In this document: one piece after another, positions 37,208 through 46,822 of the stretch
How the letters are laid out: each line of letters begins with the position of its first letter
Numbering within the stretch: position 1 is the first letter of the stretch
NCBI GenBank assembly: GCA_945875915.1
Contig: CAMCMT010000003.1
Coordinates: 41,621 to 105,620, forward strand
Length of the DNA stretch: 64,000 bases
Direction of reading: 5' to 3'
DNA from: Synechococcus sp. UW140
GTDB taxonomy: Bacteria > Cyanobacteriota > Cyanobacteriia > PCC-6307 > Cyanobiaceae
Translations under genes and position numbers: made by a program
Notes under the pieces: model-generated
Database searches by the model: none
Told to the model about the DNA's origin: nothing
The model's input: the letters and a program-made list of their open reading frames with translations, nothing else

Positions 37208-37231
37208 CTGGTTTGGGCCCGGTAGGCCCAA
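37191..37231 (+). repeat. 16-base direct repeat with hairpin at the end of umuC
   Basis: TGGTTTGGGCCCGGTA occurs at 37191-37206 and again at 37209-37224, spanning the umuC stop codon. The second copy forms a 7-bp stem with five-base loop (TTGGGCC-CGGTA-GGCCCAA, 37213-37231). No T-run follows. It may be a weak terminator or RNA-stabilising hairpin. Confidence 0.55.
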
Positions 37232-37300
37232 GGAGCACTTCTAAGCTCACCGCATGGGCCCTGCCCCCACCCTGACCAAACCACCCAGCACGCTCAAGCC

Positions 37301-37774
37301 ATGACAGCCCTGATGCAAGCGGTCAAAGCCAACAAGCTCGACACCGTGGCGCAACTGCTGGCCGGCGGAGCCAACGTCAATCAAGCCGACGGCGGCGGAG
37401 ACTGGCCCGTGATCATGGCGGCCTACCTGGGCCACACGGCCGTGCTGGAGCTGTTGCTGCAGGCTGGTGCCGACCTGGGCGTGCTCGATCCGGGCATGAA
37501 GGCCACCGCCCTACATGCGGCCGCCTATGCCGGTCGTACCGAGGCCGCCAGACTTTTAATTACTGGCGGTATCGCCATCAACAAACAGGGGCCCTACAAC
37601 GGCTACACCGCCCTGCACGATGCCGTCTGGCAAAACAATCTCGGCACCGCCCAGGTGATCCTGGCGGGCGGAGCCGATGCCACGATCCGCTCCAACAAGG
37701 GCCAAACGCCCCTGGAGCTGGCAAAGGCCAACCACTTCAAAGAGCTCATCGAGCTACTAGGCGCGACCAGTTGA
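37301..37774 (+). CDS. Ankyrin repeat protein
   Basis: This 157-residue protein consists almost wholly of four to five ankyrin repeats. Examples are TALMQAVKANKLDTVAQLLAGGANVN, WPVIMAAYLGHTAVLELLLQAGADL, TALHAAAYAGRTEAARLLI and TALHDAVWQNNLGTAQVILAGGAD. No signal peptide or enzymatic domain is present. Ankyrin arrays bind proteins; the partner is unknown. It starts 93 bases after umuC on the same strand, but nothing shows that it shares the SOS control. Confidence 0.87.
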   Translation: MTALMQAVKANKLDTVAQLLAGGANVNQADGGGDWPVIMAAYLGHTAVLELLLQAGADLGVLDPGMKATALHAAAYAGRTEAARLLITGGIAINKQGPYNGYTALHDAVWQNNLGTAQVILAGGADATIRSNKGQTPLELAKANHFKELIELLGATS

Positions 37775-37968
37775 ACAGAATCTAGCGACATAGGCGATTA
37801 AATTCAGCCAGGAAAAACCCGATAAAAAAGTAAAAAATCAACCAGGAAAGCTCAGCAAAGTAAATCCTGGGAACATGAATCTACTCAGACCTAAGGGATC
37901 AAAACGAGCTAACGCCGATGCTCCCAAGCCCCATGGAATAGCCACCTGGGCCATCGAATCAATGGCCC

Positions 37969-38160
37969 TTAGGCCGAGAGCAACTCCGGAGCTGGCTCAA
38001 GCGGGGACGGCGGCGCAGCCTCCTGCATGATCTCTTCGTAGCCGGCGCAGCGTTGTTGGTCAAGATGGCCAATATGCTGGCGCTCATTATAATAAAGCTC
38101 CTGAAAATGCAAGGCATCACGATTGAGATCGGCAAACATCGCATCGATGCGGATTTCCAT
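37969..38160 (-). CDS. Small hypothetical protein downstream of dnaG
   Basis: The protein has 63 residues from ATG 38160, 14 bases after the dnaG stop; the frame is open further up inside dnaG. The sequence begins MEIRIDAMFADLNRDALHFQELYYNERQ and ends in a Pro/Glu-rich tail. It looks like a soluble helical peptide and may be cotranscribed with dnaG. I recognise no family. Confidence 0.5.
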   Translation of the reverse strand: MEIRIDAMFADLNRDALHFQELYYNERQHIGHLDQQRCAGYEEIMQEAAPPSPLEPAPELLSA

Positions 38161-38174
38161 GTCAATCGCCGGAC

Positions 38175-40151
38175 TCAGGCCCGGACCAGGAGCGGCGGCT
38201 GGCCCTCGGCCAGCAACAGGGCGATGCAACGCTCCAGGGTTTCCAGCCGCTGGCTGCTCCAGGCATCGAGTAAGTGGCGGCAACGCTTGAGGCTGCGCTG
38301 GCGTTCCAGGGCCGCCGTGGTGCCGCGCAACTGGAGTAGGGGCTGGGCCAGGGAGAGGCGCTGCACCTCGTTGGGCTCCAACAGGGGCGTGAGCCGGTTG
38401 AGCAGCTCGCTCTGCTCGACCAGCAACTGGTCCGCCAGCAGGCGGGGCAGATCCAGCTCGAACAGGTCATGGCCTGGATCGAGGCCGCGGTTGATCGCCT
38501 CCAGGCGCCCGGCACCGTCCTGGCGGGTCGCTCCTGCCAGGTTGTCTTCCTCCAGGGAGCTGATCGCCGCCCAAAGCTGACGGTGGTGGTGCAAGGCGAA
38601 ATCCTCCAATTCACGGCGGCGCAGCTCGGAGCGGATCGAGCCCCGATAGCTGGGGCAATGGAGATAGAGCCGTAACACCTCCGCTTCAGCCCGTTCGCGC
38701 AGGCCGGCCTCGCCCGGCTGCTCCCAGCGGGTGGAACGGCCATGCCAGCGCTGGCCCTTGACCTGCTGGCGCAGGTCATCTTCGAGCTGCAGGGCCAGGC
38801 GGGCCTGGCCGCCGCTGAGGCGTTCGGCCACCTGCTGCAGGTAGTGGCTGCGCACGGCACTCGGGGGCAGCTTGCCGAGCAGGGCCACCAGCCCCTGAAC
38901 CGCCTGCTGGAACTGGTCGGAGCGGGCCAGATCCTTGCCCTCGAGCACCTGCTCGATCTGCCAGTCCAGCCAGGGGGGCGCCGAATCAAGCAGGGAACGG
39001 TATTCACCGGCTCCGTGCTGCTTGAGGAACTCATCGGGGTCCTTGCCGGCGGGCAACTGCAACACCCGCAGCTCCAGCTGGCCCTGGAGGGCCAGCTGCT
39101 CCACCTCGCCGATGGCCCGTTGGGCGGCCCGCACGCCAGCCCGGTCGGTGTCGAAATTGAGGATCAGGCGCTTGCTGTCGCAGCAGCGGCAGAGCTGGGT
39201 GATCTGCTGGCTACTCAGGGCCGTGCCCAGGGAGGCGACCGCATTGGTGATCCCGGCCGCATGCAGGGCGATGACATCGAAATAGCCCTCCACCACCACA
39301 GCCCGGTCGTCGCTGCGGATGGCATTAGCGGCTCGATCGAGCCCGAAGAGGTGCTTGCCCTTCTCGAACACCTCCGTTTCCGGGGAGTTGAGGTATTTGG
39401 GCTCGCCACCATCGAGGCTGCGGCCGCCAAAGCCAATGATGCGGCCCTGGCGATCGCTGATCGGCACCATCACCCGATGGCGGAAGCGGTCGTAGAAGCC
39501 ACGACTGTTGGCGGTAGGACTGTTGGGGCTGGGCTTGTCCTGATCACCACTGCCCTTGCGGGGCACCACCAGGCCCGCAGCCTCTAGCAGCTCCGGCGCC
39601 AGTCCCTCCACCTGGCCCAGGTGGTTGAGCAGCCCATCCCAACGCTCGGGCGCATAGCCCAGGCCAAAGGCCTCGATCGTGACCTCACTCAGGCCGCGGC
39701 TGTCCTTGAGATAGGCCAGGGCCGGGGCCCCCTCCGCTGAGCGCAGCTGGCTGCGAAACCAGCCGGCTGCCAGGGTCAAGGCGCGATGGAGTTGTTCCCG
39801 GCGCGAGAGCTGTTGGCGCAGCCGCTCCTGCTGGGGCCCATCGAGGGTTTCAATCGGCAGCTGATATTTGCGAGCCAGCTCCAACACCACATCGGCGAAG
39901 CTGAGCCGCTGCAGTTCCATCAGGAACTTGATCGCATTGCCGCCGGCGCCACAGGAGAAGCAGTAGTAGAACTGCTTGGCTGGCGACACCGTCATCGACG
40001 GCGATTTGTCGTCGTGGAAGGGGCAGACCCCGACGAACTCGCGCCCCTTTTTCTTGAGCACCACGTGTTCACCCACCACATCAACAATGTCCGCCCGTTC
40101 TTTGACCGCCTCGATCGTGCGGGGGTGGAGACGGGGGAGGGACACGGACAA
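38175..40151 (-). CDS. dnaG: DNA primase
   Basis: DnaG (658 residues) synthesises RNA primers at replication forks. It shows the zinc finger CPFHDDKSPSMTVSP with YCFSCGAGG (about 43-68). It also has the catalytic core with GRIIGFGGRSLDGGEPKYLNSPET and the TOPRIM domain VVVEGYFDVIALH. A C-terminal helical region (about 450-658) that binds DnaB is more divergent, as is usual. The length and motifs are complete. Only 37 bases separate its start from that of the divergent transporter gene, so their promoters must overlap. Confidence 0.96.
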   Translation of the reverse strand: MSVSLPRLHPRTIEAVKERADIVDVVGEHVVLKKKGREFVGVCPFHDDKSPSMTVSPAKQFYYCFSCGAGGNAIKFLMELQRLSFADVVLELARKYQLPIETLDGPQQERLRQQLSRREQLHRALTLAAGWFRSQLRSAEGAPALAYLKDSRGLSEVTIEAFGLGYAPERWDGLLNHLGQVEGLAPELLEAAGLVVPRKGSGDQDKPSPNSPTANSRGFYDRFRHRVMVPISDRQGRIIGFGGRSLDGGEPKYLNSPETEVFEKGKHLFGLDRAANAIRSDDRAVVVEGYFDVIALHAAGITNAVASLGTALSSQQITQLCRCCDSKRLILNFDTDRAGVRAAQRAIGEVEQLALQGQLELRVLQLPAGKDPDEFLKQHGAGEYRSLLDSAPPWLDWQIEQVLEGKDLARSDQFQQAVQGLVALLGKLPPSAVRSHYLQQVAERLSGGQARLALQLEDDLRQQVKGQRWHGRSTRWEQPGEAGLRERAEAEVLRLYLHCPSYRGSIRSELRRRELEDFALHHHRQLWAAISSLEEDNLAGATRQDGAGRLEAINRGLDPGHDLFELDLPRLLADQLLVEQSELLNRLTPLLEPNEVQRLSLAQPLLQLRGTTAALERQRSLKRCRHLLDAWSSQRLETLERCIALLLAEGQPPLLVRA

Positions 40152-40188
40152 AGCGGGCTGGCAGGAGAACGCTACAGAGGACGGCGGG

Positions 40189-41223
40189 ATGAATCGTCCA
40201 GGGTCTACCAGCGAAGCAGGCGGTGATCAGGGGGGAGCTGGTCGAACCGCCGGGCAGGCAGCCGCCCTCTGGATGCTCTCCAGTGCCCTGAGCTTCAGCC
40301 TGATGGGGGTCTGCGTCAAGGCGTTGGGCCAGCGGCTTCCCGTCGTCGAGGTGGTGCTGGGCCGGGCCGTGATCAGCCTGGCCCTGAGCCTCTGGCTGCT
40401 GCGCCGGGCCGGGCTCTCCCCCTGGGGCAAGCGGCGCGGCCTGCTGGTCCTGCGGGGTGTTCTCGGCACGGCGGCCCTCTACTGCGTCTATGGGGCGATC
40501 CAGACCTTGCCCCTGGGGGAGGCCACGGTGATCCAATACCTCCACCCCACCTTCACGGCCCTGCTGGCCTGGCTGTTGCTCGGGGAGCGGCTCTCGCCGC
40601 AAATCCTGCTGGCGATCGTGCTCGGCTGGGCGGGGGTGTGGCTACTCACCCATCCCCTCCACCTCGGTGATCCCCATCTCGGTGGTCTCCCCCTGGAAAC
40701 GCTCCAGCTGGGAGCACTCCAACCCGCCAGTGTCCACCCGGCGGCGCCCGGGGCGGGCCTGGCGTCGGCGGACCTGGCCCAGGGCGGCCTGCCCCAAGCA
40801 GCCGTGTTGCTGGCCGTGGCCGGCGCCCTGCTCACGGCCCTGGCCTACGTGAGCGTGCGGGCCCTGGGCCGCAGCGACCACCCGTTAGTGGTGATTTTCT
40901 ATTTCCCCTTGGTCGGGCTGGTCCTGAGCCTGCCGCTGGTGCTACTCAACCCGATCCTGCCGACCGGGCCGGAACTGGTCCTCCTGGTGGGCGTGGGCCT
41001 ATTCACCCAGCTGGGCCAGCTGGGCCTCACCAAGGGGCTAATGGGCCTACCGGCGGCCCGGGCCACGGCCCTGAGCTACGTGCAGGTGCCCCTAGCCAGC
41101 CTCTGGGGCCTGTGGTTTTTCCACGACCGTCAGAGCCCCGACAGCCTGCTGGCAGCCCTGCTGGTGCTGGCCGCCACCGTGATCAGCCTGCGCTCTCGCC
41201 CGGCAGCGGTAACGGATCAATGA
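40189..41223 (+). CDS. DMT superfamily (EamA) transporter
   Basis: This 344-residue membrane protein has about ten hydrophobic helices arranged as two EamA halves. The first half contains ALSFSLMGVCVKALGQRLPVVEVVLGRA and ATVIQYLHPTFTALLAWLLLGERLSPQ. The second contains LLTALAYVSVRALGRSDHPLVVIFYFPL and ATALSYVQVPLASLWGLWFFHD. A longer-than-usual loop rich in Leu/Gly/Ala lies between them. The family exports metabolites such as amino acids; the substrate is unknown. The start at ATG 40189 has a GAGG eight bases upstream. Its 3' end overlaps the convergent lipoprotein gene by 41 bases. Confidence 0.87.
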   Translation: MNRPGSTSEAGGDQGGAGRTAGQAAALWMLSSALSFSLMGVCVKALGQRLPVVEVVLGRAVISLALSLWLLRRAGLSPWGKRRGLLVLRGVLGTAALYCVYGAIQTLPLGEATVIQYLHPTFTALLAWLLLGERLSPQILLAIVLGWAGVWLLTHPLHLGDPHLGGLPLETLQLGALQPASVHPAAPGAGLASADLAQGGLPQAAVLLAVAGALLTALAYVSVRALGRSDHPLVVIFYFPLVGLVLSLPLVLLNPILPTGPELVLLVGVGLFTQLGQLGLTKGLMGLPAARATALSYVQVPLASLWGLWFFHDRQSPDSLLAALLVLAATVISLRSRPAAVTDQ

Positions 41224-41737
41224 GCCAGTCCTGGGATAGCCCCCCTTGATCAATGCCGTCCCGTTCCCGCCCCCGGGCGGGAACGGGACGGGCCAAACGC
41301 CAGACCTGGCCGCGTTCCCCCCGTTGCAACCAGAGTTCAAAGGGGCTATCGACCCGGATCGGGTCATCGGCGAGGCGCCAGTCGAAGCGGCCGCTCAGGT
41401 GTAGGCCGGCGCCATCGGCGATCGCCACCTCCTCCTGGTGCTCCACCCGCACGCGGCTCACCTGGGGCAGGCCGGTGGGCTCCAGGGCCAGGGCCGAGGC
41501 GATCGAGCGCTGGGTCAGGGCAATCTGCAGGCCCAAGGCCCGCAATAGCACCCCCTGGGAGGGCTGGCCGATGCCCGAGCAACCTGCCAGGGCCAGGGCC
41601 ATTAGGGCGCTCAGCAGCAGGGCCAGCAGGGCGGCCCAGGGGCGGCCCTGCTGGCCATCGGGCGCCAGGGGCGAAGGGGGGCTCGGCCACCGGACCGGAA
41701 GCCAGGGGTGGGCCGGGGTCGGTGGGGCGAGCAGCAT
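41183..41737 (-). CDS. Putative lipoprotein
   Basis: The protein has 184 residues from the ATG at 41737; one at 41761 is possible but overlaps the divergent ruvA start. A hydrophobic segment ALLALLLSALMALALAGCSG ends in a lipobox LAGC, so the mature protein should be lipid-anchored. The rest is a small beta-rich domain: RVRVEHQEEVAIADGAGLHLSGRFDWRLADD. No family is recognised. It is convergent with the transporter gene and divergent from ruvA. Confidence 0.72.
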   Translation of the reverse strand: MLLAPPTPAHPWLPVRWPSPPSPLAPDGQQGRPWAALLALLLSALMALALAGCSGIGQPSQGVLLRALGLQIALTQRSIASALALEPTGLPQVSRVRVEHQEEVAIADGAGLHLSGRFDWRLADDPIRVDSPFELWLQRGERGQVWRLARPVPARGRERDGIDQGGLSQDWLIDPLPLPGESAG

Positions 41738-41759
41738 GGTTGTCCTTAGATCGACTCCC

Positions 41760-42440
41760 ATGATCGGCTGGCTGCAAGGGCAACAGGCCGAAGCCTGGCA
41801 GCAGGCCAACCGCTACGGCCTGTTGCTGGTCTGCCAGGGGGTGGGCTACGAGGTGCAGATCAGCCGGCGCCAGTGGGAGCGGCTACTGCCCGAGGGCAGC
41901 ACCCTGTCGTTGCACATCCACCTGGTAGTGCGCGAAGACCAATGGACCCTCTACGGGTTCGGGGAGCGCAGCGAACGGGAGCTGTTTCGTGAACTGGTGG
42001 CCGTGAGTGGCGTCGGTCCCCAGATGGCCCTGGGACTGCTGGGCCTGCTCACGGGCGAGGAGCTGGTGCGGGCCATTGTTCAGGCCGATCTGCGCTTGCT
42101 CTGCCAGGCCCCGGGGGTGGGCAAACGCACCGCCGAACGACTCTCGGTGGAATTACGGACGCGGCTGCAGGAGCGCTATGCCCTGGACCAGGAACGGGCG
42201 GGGGGCCAAGGCGCCAGGTTTGGCCAGGATCTGGCAGACGGCCTGATCGAGGGCAGCGGCCCAGGCCTGGCGGACGCGGCCCGGGACGAGCTGCAGCTCA
42301 CCCTCTCCGCCCTGGGCTACGAAGCCCTGGAGATCAACCGGGCCCTGCGGGCCGTGGCCGCCCTGGGGCTAGCGGAGACCGCCGGCAGTGACGACTGGCT
42401 GCGGGAAAGCCTGCGCTGGCTCTCCAGTCGGGTCAGCTGA
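41760..42440 (+). CDS. ruvA: Holliday junction branch migration protein RuvA
   Basis: RuvA (226 residues) binds Holliday junctions and loads the RuvB motor. The OB domain begins MIGWLQGQQAEAW and includes VCQGVGYEVQIS. The tandem helix-hairpin-helix motifs are in VSGVGPQMALGLLG and CQAPGVGKRTAERLSVEL. The C-terminal RuvB-binding domain (ELQLTLSALGYEALEINRALRAV) is intact. The frame is open more than 500 bases upstream, but the start at 41760 gives the family N-terminus. ruvB and ruvC are not adjacent. Confidence 0.95.
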   Translation: MIGWLQGQQAEAWQQANRYGLLLVCQGVGYEVQISRRQWERLLPEGSTLSLHIHLVVREDQWTLYGFGERSERELFRELVAVSGVGPQMALGLLGLLTGEELVRAIVQADLRLLCQAPGVGKRTAERLSVELRTRLQERYALDQERAGGQGARFGQDLADGLIEGSGPGLADAARDELQLTLSALGYEALEINRALRAVAALGLAETAGSDDWLRESLRWLSSRVS

Positions 42441-42502
42441 AGAGACCATCGCATCCGGCAAGGTAAGTTGGATCTTTGCTCCGTCAGGGCCAGACGCCGC
42501 GC

Positions 42503-42772
42503 ATGTCGCTCGACACCATCCAGAAACAGGAACTGATCAATAGCCACCAGACCCACGGAACGGACACCGGCTCGGTGGAAGTACAGGTGGCAATGTTGAG
42601 CGAGCGCATCAGCCAGCTCAGCGGGCACCTCCAGAAAAACATCCACGACTTCTCCTCCCGCCAGGGGCTGCTGAAGATGATCGGGCGCCGGAAGCGCCTG
42701 CTCGGCTATCTGCGCAGCAACAGCGAAGCTCGTTACAGCAGCCTGATCCAGAAGCTCGGCATCCGCGGCTGA
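42503..42772 (+). CDS. rpsO: 30S ribosomal protein S15
   Basis: S15 has 89 residues, the standard length, starting [30 protein letters not shown]. It contains the conserved 16S-binding segment [23 protein letters not shown]. It is a primary binder of 16S rRNA and organises the platform of the small subunit. It lies between ruvA and the PAM68-family gene, both on the same strand. An upstream in-frame start at 42476 would add nine nonconserved residues. Confidence 0.97.
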   Translation: MSLDTIQKQELINSHQTHGTDTGSVEVQVAMLSERISQLSGHLQKNIHDFSSRQGLLKMIGRRKRLLGYLRSNSEARYSSLIQKLGIRG

Positions 42773-42783
42773 GGCCCGATCCC

Positions 42784-43200
42784 ATGGCAGCAAAGGGCAT
42801 CCGGCCCAGCAGATCCGGCAAGCCGGGCGGCCCTGGCAAGCCAGGCGAAAGCCCCAAGGCGACCACTGCGGGCAAACGACGCACCCAGGCGATTCCCGAG
42901 GCGGTCACCAACCGCATGGCCCGGCGTATCGCCGTGGCCATGGGGGTGCCGAGCCTGCTGGGCATGGCTAGCTTTGTAGTGAGCTACCTGCTAGTCAGCC
43001 GCGGCATCCTTGACATCCCGCCGGCGATCACCCTGGTGACCTCCGGGGCCTTCTTCCTGCTGGGCCTGGTGGGCCTGAGCTACGGCCTATTTTCTGCCAG
43101 CTGGGAAAGCGAACCGGGCAGCCTGCTGGGCTTTGAGCAGATCGGCGTAAACCTTTCCAGGCTGAAGCAATCGCTCAAGCAACCGCCAGCGGCGAGCTGA
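42784..43200 (+). CDS. PAM68 family protein
   Basis: This 138-residue protein has a basic, Gly/Lys-rich N-terminus (about 1-45). [34 protein letters not shown] then contains the first of two membrane helices. The second is [47 protein letters not shown] is characteristic of the PAM68 family. In plants and Synechocystis PAM68 aids photosystem II assembly. It follows rpsO by 11 bases. Its last 26 bases overlap the convergent dnaE gene end. Confidence 0.9.
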   Translation: MAAKGIRPSRSGKPGGPGKPGESPKATTAGKRRTQAIPEAVTNRMARRIAVAMGVPSLLGMASFVVSYLLVSRGILDIPPAITLVTSGAFFLLGLVGLSYGLFSASWESEPGSLLGFEQIGVNLSRLKQSLKQPPAAS

Positions 43201-46200
43201 GGCTCGCCCGGAAGGCCTGGCCGTTGAGGGTGGTGAGGGCGGCGCCGGCGTCATTAACGCAGAACTGGTGGCCCAGGCGCACGTAACGCGATTCGCTCTG
43301 GTGAAAGACCCGGGCCACCACCGGCACCCGCATTCCCCCCTGCTCCAGCTCATTGCGGTGCAGCTGCAGACATTCGCGCAGGCGATGCTGCACGGCGATA
43401 TCGCTGGCCTCTTCCGCCAGCAAGTCCACCATCAAGACCTTGAGGTCATCGATGGCGCGGCAGTCATCAACAATCAGTTGCACCCGCTCATCGCGGCGGT
43501 CGACCGAACCCCAAACCACCAGGCGGGCATCGACCAGCAGGTGGTCGGCCAAGCGGGCATAGGTTTTCGGGAAGACCACGGCCTCGCAGCTGCCACTGAG
43601 GTCTTCGAGCTGGAGCACGGCCATGCGGTCGCCCTTGCGGGTGTTCACCTGGCGGATTTCTGGCACCATCGCCACCACACTGACCCGGGCCTTGTCGGCC
43701 TGCTCTTCGAGGCTGCCCAGGCCAATGGCCGAGAGCAAACGGATCGGCCGGCCCAGCTGCTTAAGCGGATGGTCGGAGAGATAGAAGCCCACCAGCTCCT
43801 TCTCCAGCCGCAACTTCTCGGTGGGGGGATAATCGGCCACGGGCGCTGCCTTCGGTGCCGTGCTGATGTCGCCCGGGCCGCCATCGGTAGCGATAGCAGC
43901 CGCACCGCCGAGCAGGTCGAAGAGGTTGCCCTGGCCGCTAGCCCGGTCCTTGGCCCGCGAGGAGGACCAATCAAGGATTAAATCAAGGTCAGCCATCAAC
44001 TGGGCCCGGTTGGCCTTCGGCTCCAGGCTGTCGAGGGAACCGGAATGGATCAGGGACTCCAAGGCTCGGCGGTTGAGGGTTTGGCCCGGGATGCGATCGC
44101 AGAGGTCGGCAAGCGAGTGAAAGGGGCCATCGGCTTCGCGGGCGCTGATCAGGTTGCGGATGGCGCCATCCCCCAGGTTGCGCACCGCCGAGAGGCCAAA
44201 GAGGATGCGCTCGCCCTTGGGGGTGAAATCAACCCCAGAGGCATTCACATCCGGTGACATCACCTCAATGCCCATGGCATTGCAGTTGGAGATATAGCGC
44301 TGCACCTTGTCGGTGGTGCCGGCATTGACCGTGAGCAGGGCGGCCATGTAGGCCACCGGATAGTGGGCCTTGAGGTAGGCGGTCTGGTAAGTGACGGCGC
44401 CGTAGGCGGTGGAATGGCTCTTATTGAAGCAATACTCAGCAAAGAGCACCATCTGATCAAACAAGGCATCGGCAACGCTGCTAGCCACGCCCCGCTCGCT
44501 GGCGCCATTGACAAACAGATGGCGATGCTTCTGCATCTCGGACACCTTCTTTTTACCCATGGCCCGCCGCAGCAGATCGGCCTCGCCGAGTGAGTAGCCG
44601 GCCAAATCCTGGGCGATCCGCATGATCTGCTCCTGATACACCATAATCCCGTAGGTTTCCTTGAGGATCGGCTCTAATTTATGATCAGCAAATTCAATTG
44701 CCTCGCGGCCATGCTTGCGATTGATAAATTTGGGGATTAGGCCCGCATCGAGGGGGCCCGGCCTGTAGAGGGCCAGGATCGAGGAAATATCCTCCAGGGA
44801 GGAAGGCTTGAGATCGCGCACAATCTGGCGCATGCCACTTGATTCCAGCTGGAAGATGCCTTCAAGGTCACCGCGGGCCAGCAGGGCATAGGTGCCCTCG
44901 TCGTTGGCGGGCAGGTCGTCAGGATCGATGCGCACGCCACTATTTTTCTCCACCAGATCGATGGTTTTTTCGATCATGGTGAGATTTTTGAGGCCGAGGA
45001 AGTCCATCTTCAACAGCCCCATCGATTCCACGTCCTCCATGAAATACTGGGTGATCACCTGGCCGTCGTTATTGCGCTGCAGCGGCACCAATTCATCCAA
45101 GGGTTCGGCCGCAATCACCACGCCAGCCGCGTGCACACCGAAGGTTTTGTTGGTGCCCTCAATGCGCATCGCCATGTCGACCCAGCGCTTGACATTGGCA
45201 TCTTTTTCGTATTTTTCACGAAATTCCGGCGCCGGCGATTCAGAACCAATCATCTCCTTGAGTTTGGCCGGTTTGCCACGCACCACTGGAATCAGCTTGG
45301 CCAGCCGATCGGCATCGCCATAGGGAATATCGAGCACCCGCGCCACATCCTTGAGCACCGCTTTCGAGGTCATGCGGTTGAAGGTGATGATCTGGGCCAC
45401 CTTGTCTTCGCCATAGCGGCGCGTCACATAATCGATCACCTCGCTGCGGCGCTCGATGCAGAAGTCGGTATCAATATCCGGCATGGATTTGCGTTCCGGA
45501 TTGAGGAAACGCTCAAACAGCAGACCATTGACCACCGGATCAATGTTGGTGATTCCCAGGGCATAGGCCACCAGGGAACCGGCGGCCGAGCCCCGGCCCG
45601 GCCCCACCGGAATGCGGTTCTCGCGGGCGAAGCGGATGTAGTCCCACACCACCAGGAAGTAGGTGGGGAAGCCCATCTGCTCCATCACCTGCAGTTCAAA
45701 GGCCATGCGATCGCCGTAGGTGGGATCGATTGGATCACCAGCGCCCAGCCGCAGCCGATCGCGCAGGCCCGCTTCGGTGACCGCGGCCAAGTAGGTGACC
45801 GCCGTGTGGCCCTCGGGGATCGGGAAGCGGGGCATCTGGTAACGGCCGAGGATGTCGTAGTCCTCCACCTTTTCGGCCACTAGGGCCGTGTTCGCCACCG
45901 CCTCGGCCACCACGCCAGGCTCCAGGTGGTCGGCGAAGAGGGCGAGCATTTCCGCCTCGCTCTTGATGTATTCGGTGCCGGTGTATCGCAGCCGCTTCTC
46001 ATCGCTCACCAGCTTGCCGGTGAGCACGCAGAGCAGGGCGTCGTGGGCTTCGACGTCGTTGCGGGTGAGGTAATGGGCGTCGTTGGTGGCGATCAGGGCG
46101 ATGCCGAGTTCGCTGGCGATGCGCACGATCTCGGTGTTGACGATCCGATCTTCCGGCGAGCCGTGGTCCTGGATTTCCAGGTAGAAGTCTTCGCCAAAGC

Positions 46201-46702
46201 AGTGCTGATACCAGCGGGCCACCTCCCGGGCCACGTCCGGGCGCCCCTTGAGAATCGCCTGGGGGATCTCGCCGCCCAGGCAGGCGGTGGCCACAATCAG
46301 GCCCTCGCGGTGCTGCTCCAGGGTGGCCTTATCAATGCAGGCGCGCGCAAAGATGCCACGGCCACGCATGCCGCGCAGGTGGCTGATGCTGGTGAGCTTG
46401 ACCAGGTTGCGGTAGCCGGTGGCGTTCTTGGCCAGCACCACCAGGTGATAGCGCCGCTCCTTCTTCGGCTGGGGATCGTCGATCGATCCGTTAACCACAT
46501 ACATCTCGTTGCCGATGATCGGCTTGATGCCGGCGGCCTTGCAGAGCTTGAGCAGCTCGATGGCGCCATACATGACGCCGTGGTCGGTAAGGGCCAGGGC
46601 CGGCATGCCCAGCTCCACGGCCCGCTCCACCATCTGGGGCAACTGGGAGGCCCCATCGAGGAGGCTGTAGTCGCTGTGGTTGTGGAGCGGAACGAAGGCC
46701 AA
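43175..46702 (-). CDS. dnaE: DNA polymerase III alpha subunit
   Basis: DnaE (1175 residues) is the replicative polymerase of the cell. It begins with the PHP domain ([18 protein letters not shown]), followed by the C-family polymerase core. The catalytic Asp motif [12 protein letters not shown] is near residues 408-419 and [18 protein letters not shown] near 362-379. Then come helix-hairpin-helix DNA binding and an OB domain around [21 protein letters not shown]. It is a single intact chain here, unlike the split intein-containing dnaE of Synechocystis and Nostoc. Its end overlaps the PAM68-family gene by 26 bases. Confidence 0.97.
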   Translation of the reverse strand: MAFVPLHNHSDYSLLDGASQLPQMVERAVELGMPALALTDHGVMYGAIELLKLCKAAGIKPIIGNEMYVVNGSIDDPQPKKERRYHLVVLAKNATGYRNLVKLTSISHLRGMRGRGIFARACIDKATLEQHREGLIVATACLGGEIPQAILKGRPDVAREVARWYQHCFGEDFYLEIQDHGSPEDRIVNTEIVRIASELGIALIATNDAHYLTRNDVEAHDALLCVLTGKLVSDEKRLRYTGTEYIKSEAEMLALFADHLEPGVVAEAVANTALVAEKVEDYDILGRYQMPRFPIPEGHTAVTYLAAVTEAGLRDRLRLGAGDPIDPTYGDRMAFELQVMEQMGFPTYFLVVWDYIRFARENRIPVGPGRGSAAGSLVAYALGITNIDPVVNGLLFERFLNPERKSMPDIDTDFCIERRSEVIDYVTRRYGEDKVAQIITFNRMTSKAVLKDVARVLDIPYGDADRLAKLIPVVRGKPAKLKEMIGSESPAPEFREKYEKDANVKRWVDMAMRIEGTNKTFGVHAAGVVIAAEPLDELVPLQRNNDGQVITQYFMEDVESMGLLKMDFLGLKNLTMIEKTIDLVEKNSGVRIDPDDLPANDEGTYALLARGDLEGIFQLESSGMRQIVRDLKPSSLEDISSILALYRPGPLDAGLIPKFINRKHGREAIEFADHKLEPILKETYGIMVYQEQIMRIAQDLAGYSLGEADLLRRAMGKKKVSEMQKHRHLFVNGASERGVASSVADALFDQMVLFAEYCFNKSHSTAYGAVTYQTAYLKAHYPVAYMAALLTVNAGTTDKVQRYISNCNAMGIEVMSPDVNASGVDFTPKGERILFGLSAVRNLGDGAIRNLISAREADGPFHSLADLCDRIPGQTLNRRALESLIHSGSLDSLEPKANRAQLMADLDLILDWSSSRAKDRASGQGNLFDLLGGAAAIATDGGPGDISTAPKAAPVADYPPTEKLRLEKELVGFYLSDHPLKQLGRPIRLLSAIGLGSLEEQADKARVSVVAMVPEIRQVNTRKGDRMAVLQLEDLSGSCEAVVFPKTYARLADHLLVDARLVVWGSVDRRDERVQLIVDDCRAIDDLKVLMVDLLAEEASDIAVQHRLRECLQLHRNELEQGGMRVPVVARVFHQSESRYVRLGHQFCVNDAGAALTTLNGQAFRASLSSPLAVA

Positions 46703-46822
46703 TGACGGGATCCAGGGTCATCCCACGCTAAGGCTCGGACGCAAGATTCAGGGTCCTAGGTGCCAAAAACAGGCTCTGGCACACCACATCTAGTGGAGTA
46801 GCCAGGCCAATGGCAGGCGCTG

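Noticed and set aside
46760..46782. GTGCCA...TGGCAC inverted repeat between gatA and dnaE
   Set aside because: Six-base arms with an 11-base centre and no T-run; likely chance.
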